Positions 46,883-54,695 of a stretch of DNA of 64,000 bases are shown piece by piece. Below the pieces are notes generated by a model. That model saw only the letters and a program-made list of their open reading frames with translations, searched no databases and had not been told where the DNA came from. Origin of the DNA: Acinetobacter piscicola (GTDB lineage Bacteria > Pseudomonadota > Gammaproteobacteria > Pseudomonadales > Moraxellaceae); contig NZ_CP048659.1 of the NCBI RefSeq assembly GCF_015218165.1, forward strand, positions 1,736,001 to 1,800,000, in the 5' to 3' direction. The number at the start of each line of letters is the position of its first letter. The stretch's first letter is position 1. The translations under genes were made by a program, and so were the position numbers.

Positions 46883-49186
46883 ATGAATAATAAATTGGAT
46901 TTAGAGATTTTTGAATCAAGATGTGCTTGTTTAACTAAAATTTTATCTTCATATAGGGGGGATTTGGTTGTATTGGACTCATGTGATGTAAAGGATTTTC
47001 ATAATAATTATATGACTGATGAATTCATGAGAGAATTAAAAGTATTATGTGAAGGTATATATTCATATTTGGAAATAAATAAATCTAAGACTCAATATAA
47101 GAATATTTTGGGATCATCAAGTATCTCGCTTTTACATAAAAATGTTGAGGATTTTGATGTTATAGATAAAGAAAAACAACTTTTGATTAACCAAAATATT
47201 TTGAAAATTTTTAATGTTGTAAATTTTTTAGTTGGGTTGATGTCCAATATGGAGAACTCTCAAGCTAAAATTGAAAGGCTAAACTATAATTTCTATCTAA
47301 TTTTAAAAATGATGGAAAAAAGTTTTAAAGGTTTTCTTTCTGAAGTTTTACCTATAATTTCTCAATATTTTAATCATCTTATTGAGTTTGATCATACGGC
47401 TAAGACCATTAAAGAATTCAATACTTATGCAAAAGCCCAAAATGTACATGTCATAGCAGTCTGTAAGGATCTTGAAGTTAAGGTTTCAAAAAAGATAGTT
47501 AAAGCTTTAACAAGGTATTTAGATGAGTACAGGATCGCAGTTGAGGATATCTATTATCGCCACAACGTAAGAATTAAAAGGACGGATGAGATTGAGAATA
47601 TAGACGATTTGGACGTTGATCCGCAGACTTATAATAACCCGCCTTTAGTCACCGAGAGTCAGTCTGATTACTCAGATGATAAAGATAGTATTGATGATGA
47701 AGTTGATGAAGATAAGGTATTTAAGCAGTATGATTATAATCTAAATGAAGATACGCGTAGACTAGCACCATTTCTCTCAAATCAAAGATTGAATCGTCAT
47801 ATAGATAGAACTCAGCAACCAACGGTGAGTAATATTTACTATTTGGACATACCCTTATTAAAAATTGTAAACCAGGTTTTACTTGACCAACTTCATGAAA
47901 ACAAAGATATCATGGAATCTGCAAAAGCAGCTTGTTGCTTGATGTCAATCTTTACCGGGCAGAGTGCCGTTATATTTCAAGATGTCGACCAATTGCTAAA
48001 AACTAAGCAATTAAAACGTAGCCCCAATCGTGCCTATTATTTGTGGATCGTTGATGCAAATGTAAATAAAAATTTGAAAGGTCAAATTGCTAAAAAAGAC
48101 AATAAATATAACGAGCATACAACTTGGGCATTTCAAATTCCTGCTATGTGGATTGATAGAATTAGAGAGGCTAACCTTTCCAATCTAACGAATACAGATT
48201 TCGAAAAGTCTTTATCAGAATGGTTTTATCATCGTCGTATAGGCCCGATATCAGTTACTTCAATTGCTTTACAACTTTCTTTTCATTTGAACCGTATATG
48301 TAAAGATGATCTTACGAAAAATTTCTTAATCGGTAGACAGGTTTCACATCAACCTGATCTAGCGTATGGGGGATTTTCTTATAAACAGTTAAATGAGGTA
48401 TATGAGCAGTATATATATCTATGGTTTCAAAATAAAAACGAGGTAAATGTTTTAGATCGTCCGCAATTTATTCAAGTAGAAGAGCAAGCCCGCGTAGGAA
48501 GTCAGCGTGTATGGTCATTTGATAAAGCAAAAAAATTCTTAAATACATTAAACTTGAAAGTTGTGCAAGTTTTAAAAGAAGAACAAGACATTGCTGAAAA
48601 ATTTAATGCTTTCAGTGTTTGGATCTGGTTTTGTTGTTTATTGTCTTCAGGTGCACGTCCTGCTATAGGTGCATCTAGTATCAGAGAAAATTTTGATTTT
48701 ATTACTAATATTGCATATATCCATGATAAGAGCAGTAGATCTCGTCCACATGGTCGTTATTCACCTCTGATCGAATTCGTTGTTAATGAGTTACAGCATT
48801 ATGATGAATTTATCAAAAACATTAATGCCTTAGAGCTAGCTAATACAGCAGATCATATCTATTACCTTTCTTATTGGAAGAAAGGTTCAGAATTCATGAG
48901 CTTCACATTGGAGCCACTTACACAAAAGCATATAGCATCTTATTTATCAGAAAACTTTCCTGAAATTGATGAGTTATATCCCAATTGGACGCGCCATTTT
49001 GTAAGGAATTTTCTGGAATTGCCTGATGCGATTTTTAAGAGTTGGTATGCGCACGATCAACAAAATGAGATCGGATTTTCAAAATATTCATCTTTACAGC
49101 CCTACACCTACATGATTGAAATTCAAGATGCAGTAAATCAGCTGTTTAAAAGACTGGGATTAAAATCAGTGGTGAGCCAATCATGA
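46883..49186 (+). CDS. Divergent tyrosine-recombinase-like protein, 767 residues
   Basis: The start ATG at 46883 directly follows the stop of the small gene, with GGAA upstream. An in-frame TTG at 46847 is possible but inside that gene. The long N-terminal half has no motif known to me. The C-terminal part has a tyrosine-recombinase layout: Arg592 in SSGARPAIGAS, Arg704-His705 in NWTRHFVRN, His724 in YAHDQQ, and Tyr741 or Tyr743 in QPYTYM as candidate nucleophile. The motifs are degenerate, so activity is uncertain. It overlaps the next gene by 4 bp (ATGA), so the two proteins probably act together. Confidence 0.75.
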   Translation: MNNKLDLEIFESRCACLTKILSSYRGDLVVLDSCDVKDFHNNYMTDEFMRELKVLCEGIYSYLEINKSKTQYKNILGSSSISLLHKNVEDFDVIDKEKQLLINQNILKIFNVVNFLVGLMSNMENSQAKIERLNYNFYLILKMMEKSFKGFLSEVLPIISQYFNHLIEFDHTAKTIKEFNTYAKAQNVHVIAVCKDLEVKVSKKIVKALTRYLDEYRIAVEDIYYRHNVRIKRTDEIENIDDLDVDPQTYNNPPLVTESQSDYSDDKDSIDDEVDEDKVFKQYDYNLNEDTRRLAPFLSNQRLNRHIDRTQQPTVSNIYYLDIPLLKIVNQVLLDQLHENKDIMESAKAACCLMSIFTGQSAVIFQDVDQLLKTKQLKRSPNRAYYLWIVDANVNKNLKGQIAKKDNKYNEHTTWAFQIPAMWIDRIREANLSNLTNTDFEKSLSEWFYHRRIGPISVTSIALQLSFHLNRICKDDLTKNFLIGRQVSHQPDLAYGGFSYKQLNEVYEQYIYLWFQNKNEVNVLDRPQFIQVEEQARVGSQRVWSFDKAKKFLNTLNLKVVQVLKEEQDIAEKFNAFSVWIWFCCLLSSGARPAIGASSIRENFDFITNIAYIHDKSSRSRPHGRYSPLIEFVVNELQHYDEFIKNINALELANTADHIYYLSYWKKGSEFMSFTLEPLTQKHIASYLSENFPEIDELYPNWTRHFVRNFLELPDAIFKSWYAHDQQNEIGFSKYSSLQPYTYMIEIQDAVNQLFKRLGLKSVVSQS

Positions 49187-52100
49187 AAGATGAAGAGTTA
49201 CAAAAAATTCGAACTAAGCTAGAGACTTCGGTGAATATTTTATTTGAAAAAATTTCAGGATTACTTATTCATGAGATCACGGAATCTTGTGGAAAAAAGA
49301 AACTCGATGATCAGATTCAAACTGAAATGTATATTGCTAGAGCCAAAGTCGAAAAACACTTTCACAATAGAAAAATCTCAAAAAAAGATTTAGAAGAATT
49401 AAGGGAATTTTGGTCTGAATTATGTGTGAAAAAAAAGCAAGAAATTGAGTCAAAAATTCCGTGGTTAAAGGATCAATATGAAATTAAGCTTATTCAAAGA
49501 GCATATTCAGCTCCAAATATTAAAGACATTGAATCAACGCAAATTAAGTTGATTAGAGGGCAAAGGTTACATGAGTTTAAGCTCAAGTTGCATTTCTTTT
49601 GGGAAGCTGAATTACCAAAAAGGCTTAAAACTGATGTTTTTAATGCTGATTTTACGGATGCGCAAAAGGAATTACTTCTTCGACAATTTTTAATGGCACT
49701 AATTATTGATTGTGGGTGTAGTCATAAAGAAGACTTAATGGCGATTTTAAAATCACTCAGAGCATATTTTTCAAATGATCAGTTAAAACCATCAGAATTG
49801 TCGAGTGGACTTGTATCCTTATATTGTCAAGGTTCATCAAAAACGGGTTATTTATATAATTATCCAGTAGAAAATGAGAAATATGCAAATTTAGTATATC
49901 TCGATAATTCATTCCAAATTAAACAAATTTATCTTACACCAATTAGTTTGTTAATGATGGTGAGACTCATCAATATTATTGAGTTTGAAACTCAAAGTGA
50001 AAGACGTCAGGGAGAAAAAAGGCTCGTTCAGCTTATAGAGGCTATCGATGCTCAGAATAAGACAAACTTTGATTGTTATATTGATTTGGCTATATTGGAT
50101 GTCGATAAAAATAGTGTTTTACGTGATTATTTTGCAAAGGAAAAATATCAATTATTTGAGCATGTCGATTACGTGCAGTATTTTAGTCAAAAGAATACGC
50201 TTGATGGTTTCACAACAGCGTTATCTACTGGAATGTTAGACAGCGCTACACTATCAATATCAACCTTAAGAATGCTTGAGACACTTGATGCATTTAAAGA
50301 CAATAAGTCTTTAATAAAGAAATCGATTACTTCCGAAAATAAGTTTGATGATCCGACCGATATTTATCGAAAGCCTAAGTCTGAAAATATCCAAAAGTTG
50401 AGCACAGGGTATCATTGTGCCGCAGAAATTAAAAAAGGATTGATAGGGCAATTTCAAGGTAGAAAAAAGACCGAGACAATTAAGCAATTGTCAGAAGATA
50501 TTGAGTCACTTAAAGAAAGCTACAATAATCAGAAGTATGAAATAGCTAAAGATGTTGCGCTTGTGAGTGTTCAGATTGCCTTAATGACATGGTATCGGGA
50601 TTACCTCGTGAGTGGTCAATCTTCAAATGTTTCTAGAGCAAAAGACGGAATTGCACTGAGTTCCTTGGATACCTACAAATCATCATTCGCTGAAGATCTT
50701 TTTATGTATGTTGTTACTCATGACCTTGATCTTCTGAAGATGGATGAAGAACAATTTGAGGGAGCATATGAGTATATTTTAAGTGAAAAATTTATTGCTG
50801 ATAAGCGACGACAAAATAAAGCATCTAAAAATAATGTTAGGGAGGTGAAATATAATAGCTATGGTAAAGCTGTAAAAAATTTAAAAAAATTTCATAGCAG
50901 TTTAATTCACAATTTTGGTGCTCCTCGAGTAAATTATTTAGACCAGTTAAAATCTGATGATCTTCAGATGTGTAGAGCATCATATATAACTCCAGTGATG
51001 TGGGTGCATTTTAATAATTTGATTGATCGCCAAGTTGATTTGAGTAAAGAACAAAAAAGTATATTCAAAATAATTTGTATGCTTGCTTACCGCACAGGTT
51101 TAAGGATTGGTGAGATTCTTGGGTTAAGGCTGAGAGATTTGGCTATGACGGATTTGGATGTTAAAACAATTGGCTATGAGCGATATTATTATTTAACAGC
51201 AAGCAATCCTCAATTTATCAAAATCTTTATACATAATAACTATCATCGTCAGGTTAAAACGACGAATGCAAAACGAGGAATTCGTCTTGATGAGTTGCTG
51301 ACTGCAGATGAATTAAATGGATTTATTGGTCTGATCAAAAAGCATCTTAATGTAAAAGTTGATCAAGGAAGGTTGGGGGCAGAAGATTGTTATATCTTCC
51401 AAGATGAATTTGGTCAAATTTTTTCATCTCGTTTTATTGGTGCTAAGACAAAGGAAATTTTTGATACTTTATTCAATAACGAACCACACGATTATTCTTT
51501 TCATAGCTTTAGGCATACTGCGACAAACAATTTAGCTTTAATTTTGAAAGGAAGTGAAGCGTTAATCAGAAGTTGGATTGGCTACTCACCTGATCAGATT
51601 GCCAAAATTAAAAATTATTTATTGGGTGATACAGACAGTATTGCTGGACGTCAGGATGTTTGGAAGATTTTGGCACATTTTATTGGCCATTCATCTATTG
51701 AGATGACAGCCAACTATTACCTGCATTTTGGTTCAATGTTAGTCGGGGATGCATTATGTCCAGATGAAAGTAAAATATCAGCAAATATTGTAAGAGCTTT
51801 ACTCTCTTGCAGAGTATTCAAGAAACAATTGAATACGTCGCAAATGAAAGAGAAGCTTGAATTAAAAGAAATCTTAGAGAAGATAGCTCCCAATTCAAAG
51901 ATTATTCAAGACGTAATATTTCCTGATCGGTGGCATACTCAGATATTAAAACGAGAAGATGTAGAGCAAACAGATCATGTAACCGAAAGGCTCAAACTGA
52001 CATCAGAATTGAATGATATTATAGATGTACTTTCAGGAAAAAATGAAAATCTGAAGTTGAAAGAAATTGGGAGAGACTTGGCCTCAAACCTGTATAAAAA

Positions 52101-52350
52101 TAGACACTATCAACACAAAAAAGATATTTCTCAAAGTAATCCTTTAGACATGCTGCTAAAGCATATCAATAGAAATAAGTCTGGAAATAGATTTAGCGAA
52201 GCTGATTTTAAAATTTTCACAGCTTTACTGGATAGTAACTTTATGTTGGATTATTTTGAGCGCCGTATTCGTCTTATAGATGCTAGTATGGAAGTGAACC
52301 GTACCGGGTTTGTCGGAGACTTTTTATTTAAGTTAGGCCACGTGACCTAA
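49183..52350 (+). CDS. Large tyrosine recombinase, C-terminus replaced by IS copy 2
   Basis: The product is 1055 residues as now encoded. The catalytic domain is canonical: Arg641 in YRTGLRIGEILGL, His774-Arg777 in HSFRHTA, His836 in GHSSIE, and Tyr846 in NYYLH as nucleophile. The first 600 residues are helical and lack a motif I recognise. The gene runs into IS copy 2, which supplies the last residues from NRTGFVG onward. Joined to the sequence beyond the IS, the native end would be MEVFKGN and the protein 1042 residues, so only four or five residues are changed. Activity may therefore survive. Confidence 0.85.
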   Translation: MKDEELQKIRTKLETSVNILFEKISGLLIHEITESCGKKKLDDQIQTEMYIARAKVEKHFHNRKISKKDLEELREFWSELCVKKKQEIESKIPWLKDQYEIKLIQRAYSAPNIKDIESTQIKLIRGQRLHEFKLKLHFFWEAELPKRLKTDVFNADFTDAQKELLLRQFLMALIIDCGCSHKEDLMAILKSLRAYFSNDQLKPSELSSGLVSLYCQGSSKTGYLYNYPVENEKYANLVYLDNSFQIKQIYLTPISLLMMVRLINIIEFETQSERRQGEKRLVQLIEAIDAQNKTNFDCYIDLAILDVDKNSVLRDYFAKEKYQLFEHVDYVQYFSQKNTLDGFTTALSTGMLDSATLSISTLRMLETLDAFKDNKSLIKKSITSENKFDDPTDIYRKPKSENIQKLSTGYHCAAEIKKGLIGQFQGRKKTETIKQLSEDIESLKESYNNQKYEIAKDVALVSVQIALMTWYRDYLVSGQSSNVSRAKDGIALSSLDTYKSSFAEDLFMYVVTHDLDLLKMDEEQFEGAYEYILSEKFIADKRRQNKASKNNVREVKYNSYGKAVKNLKKFHSSLIHNFGAPRVNYLDQLKSDDLQMCRASYITPVMWVHFNNLIDRQVDLSKEQKSIFKIICMLAYRTGLRIGEILGLRLRDLAMTDLDVKTIGYERYYYLTASNPQFIKIFIHNNYHRQVKTTNAKRGIRLDELLTADELNGFIGLIKKHLNVKVDQGRLGAEDCYIFQDEFGQIFSSRFIGAKTKEIFDTLFNNEPHDYSFHSFRHTATNNLALILKGSEALIRSWIGYSPDQIAKIKNYLLGDTDSIAGRQDVWKILAHFIGHSSIEMTANYYLHFGSMLVGDALCPDESKISANIVRALLSCRVFKKQLNTSQMKEKLELKEILEKIAPNSKIIQDVIFPDRWHTQILKREDVEQTDHVTERLKLTSELNDIIDVLSGKNENLKLKEIGRDLASNLYKNRHYQHKKDISQSNPLDMLLKHINRNKSGNRFSEADFKIFTALLDSNFMLDYFERRIRLIDASMEVNRTGFVGDFLFKLGHVT

Positions 52351-53235
52351 CGGGTTAATCTTATCATAGTACATTGCTTCAAACTCAAAAGGCGATACAT
52401 AACCCAATGCGCTGTGTACACGCTTTTTGTTGAACCAATCTACCCAATTTAATGTCGCAAGTTGTACATCCGCTAAACCTTGCCAGTCTGCTTTTAAATA
52501 TTCAATCACCTCTGTTTTGTATAAGCCATTCACTGTTTCAGCCAAAGCGTTATCGTATGAATCACCGGTCGTACCGACTGATGCTCGTAAATTTGCTGCT
52601 TCTAAACGATTGGTATAGCGAATGGAAAGATATTGAACCCCTCTGTCACTATGGTGAATCACATTCTTTGGCATGTCTCGAGCATGTAACGCTTGCTCAA
52701 GTGCATCGAGCACCATATCTGTATTCATCCGTGTCGATACTTTCCATCCAACAATTGCTCGTGAGAAGACATCAATAATAAATGCAGTATAAACCCAACC
52801 TGAATTTGTTTGAATATACGTGAAGTCAGCGACCCATAGCTGGTCAGGATGATCAGCACTAAAATTGCGTTTCACCAAGTCATCTGCTCGTTTTTGATCC
52901 TCTCGGCTACGGGTAGTTTGTTTATTCTTACCACGCCAAACACCTTGTATACCTAGTTTTTGCATCAATCGAGCAACTGTACAGCGAGCAATAACATAGC
53001 CTTCACGTTTCAATTTTTGCCAAACTTTACGCACACCATATCGACCTGAACTTTCCTTCCAAATTCGTTTAATTTGTTCAGCATGATGCAAGTCATGTAG
53101 ATCTCGCTTTGCTCGATGTTCTGGGTTTTCAACGAAATCTAGTGTTCGATAATAGGTAGAAGCCGCGATCGGTAAAATCCTGCAAATCGCCTCAACACCA
53201 TATAACGCCTTATTGTTATGGATGAAATCTACCAT
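52333..53235 (-). CDS. IS3-family transposase OrfB (copy 2)
   Basis: This 300-residue DDE transposase is identical to the OrfB of copy 1, with the same Asp, Asp and Glu motifs. It is intact. Confidence 0.92.
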   Translation of the reverse strand: MVDFIHNNKALYGVEAICRILPIAASTYYRTLDFVENPEHRAKRDLHDLHHAEQIKRIWKESSGRYGVRKVWQKLKREGYVIARCTVARLMQKLGIQGVWRGKNKQTTRSREDQKRADDLVKRNFSADHPDQLWVADFTYIQTNSGWVYTAFIIDVFSRAIVGWKVSTRMNTDMVLDALEQALHARDMPKNVIHHSDRGVQYLSIRYTNRLEAANLRASVGTTGDSYDNALAETVNGLYKTEVIEYLKADWQGLADVQLATLNWVDWFNKKRVHSALGYVSPFEFEAMYYDKINPLGHVA

Positions 53236-53552
53236 TATTTGTGTGGGCGGTCGAGCTCCGCCTGGGCGAAAAAAGCGGCTGCTTTACGTAGAATTTCGTT
53301 AGCACGTTGCAGTTCTTTATTTTCACGTTCGAGTTGTTTAATACGTTCTTGATCTGAAAGTTGCTGTACTTTAATTGGGTTTTGTTTATCTAAATATTTT
53401 TGATACCAAACACGTAGAGTTTCAGGAGTACAACCTATCTTGGGAGCAATAGCGGTGATCGCAGCCCAATTCGATGGATAATCTTTCTCGGATTCAATCA
53501 ATAATTCAACCGCTCTTTCTCTGATTTCAGGGGTATATTTTACTTTTTTCAT
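53235..53552 (-). CDS. IS3-family transposase OrfA (copy 2)
   Basis: This 105-residue protein is identical to the OrfA of copy 1 (helix-turn-helix plus coiled coil). Its stop overlaps the orfB start. Confidence 0.9.
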   Translation of the reverse strand: MKKVKYTPEIRERAVELLIESEKDYPSNWAAITAIAPKIGCTPETLRVWYQKYLDKQNPIKVQQLSDQERIKQLERENKELQRANEILRKAAAFFAQAELDRPHK

Positions 53553-53681
53553 CGGGACATTCTCTCAGAAAGCTTGGTCTCCGACAAACCCGGTACGGTT
53601 CAAGTTTTTAAAGGGAACTGAAGTTGAGTTAAGATGCTACCATATCTATTGTAAAGTTTTTATTGATAATATCTAACATAC

Positions 53682-53709
53682 TTGAAAGGTATAGATATAT
53701 TTATATAAA
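53682..53709 (+). promoter_or_regulatory. Candidate sigma70 promoter for the dynamin/HerA operon
   Basis: A -35-like TTGAAA (53682-53687) and a -10-like TATAAA (53704-53709) are 16 bp apart, in the 196-bp gap between IS copy 2 and the first operon gene. It is the best match I can see. A/T-rich DNA makes false matches common. Confidence 0.45.
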
Positions 53710-53798
53710 AATAAGTAAATTATGTTTTTAGGAGGGTGCTTTTATTTGAAACTACTGTAATATAAGGGAGGGTCTTATGAAAATATTTAAGTTTAAAA

Positions 53799-54683
53799 GT
53801 GAATAAAATTAGAATAGTATTTACTGCTACTATGAGTGCAGGCAAAACTACATGTATTAACGCGTTTCTAGGCACTGAATTATTACATTCAGCGAATGAA
53901 GCAACTACTGCTACGGTAACAGAGATACATTCTAGTAATGTAGAGATGGTTAGAGCTTTTGATAGCAATAAAGCAATAGTAAAGGAAGTATATGCGTTAA
54001 CTGCTGAAATGTTAAAAGTATTAAATCAAAGTCAACAAGTACAGGAAATTTTAGTTAAAGGGAAATTTAATTTTTCTGAGAATTTAGTACTAATTGATAC
54101 TCCTGGTCCAAACAATAGTCGAGATACTAATCATAAAAATCTTGCCTATGAATTTATTGAAGAGTCTAATTTTGATTTTTTAGTTTATATAATTAATGCG
54201 ACTCAGCCATTCATTAATGATGATGTGCAATACTTAAAATTTATTCAGAAAAAAGTACAACATCAAAAAATTATTTTTTTAGTAAATAAAGTAGATGAGT
54301 TTGATATAGAAAATGAGTCAATTAGTTCTTTTATAAACAATTTAACCTCTTATTTGAAAGATCTGGGGTTTTTACAACCTATCATATTTACAATAAGTGC
54401 ATATAGATCGTTGCTAATAAAAAAATTTACAAAGCAAGAAAAATTATCTAGAAAGGAAAGAAGAGAATTATTAAGCTTCTTGGAAGATGATAATATTTTT
54501 TTAGACTATGGATTAATTCCTTTTCCAATTGAAACAATAAATCATATCAAATGTCAAAAAAGATTCGAGGATCTTGATGAGGGTTTTCAAGATTACGATT
54601 ATCTAAATCAGATCTATTGTAATACAGGTTTTCCATATTTTGAGTTTTATATTAAAGATCAAATTTTTAAATTAAATAAGTAG
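53799..54683 (+). CDS. Short dynamin-like GTPase
   Basis: The product is 294 residues from a GTG. It is almost only a GTPase domain: P-loop ATMSAGKT (residues 10-17), switch threonine region NEATTATV, DTPGPNNSRD (G3, from residue 100) and NKVDEFD (G4, 163-169). No long stalk or membrane helix is visible. A very strong site (GGGAGGG) and ATG lie at 53777, but that frame ends after nine codons and overlaps the GTG. One extra A in the run TTTAAAA would explain this, since without it the protein would start MKIFKFKVNKIRIV. It shares GPNNSRD with the next GTPase, so they form a pair. Confidence 0.82.
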   Translation: MNKIRIVFTATMSAGKTTCINAFLGTELLHSANEATTATVTEIHSSNVEMVRAFDSNKAIVKEVYALTAEMLKVLNQSQQVQEILVKGKFNFSENLVLIDTPGPNNSRDTNHKNLAYEFIEESNFDFLVYIINATQPFINDDVQYLKFIQKKVQHQKIIFLVNKVDEFDIENESISSFINNLTSYLKDLGFLQPIIFTISAYRSLLIKKFTKQEKLSRKERRELLSFLEDDNIFLDYGLIPFPIETINHIKCQKRFEDLDEGFQDYDYLNQIYCNTGFPYFEFYIKDQIFKLNK

Positions 54684-54695
54684 GGTATATTTTAA

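Larger units (their letters stand above)
52295..53602 (-). mobile_element. IS3-family element, copy 2 (1308 bp)
   Basis: It has the same ends and length as copy 1 and identical predicted proteins. Flanks are AAG on the left and AGT on the right. No 3-bp duplication matches if the ends are drawn as in copy 1. If they are drawn one base inward, AAGT is duplicated. It sits at the last codons of the large recombinase gene. Confidence 0.92.

Noticed and set aside
45349..53602. Composite transposon carrying the recombinase genes between two IS copies
   Set aside because: Copy 1 has its own AAT duplication and its flanks rebuild one gene. Copy 2's flanks rebuild another. A composite insertion would share one duplication at the outer ends only.
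53724..53762. Mini-frame MFLGGCFYLKLL as a leader peptide gene
   Set aside because: Twelve codons with no regulatory codon run or attenuator hairpin visible, so too little to support a gene.
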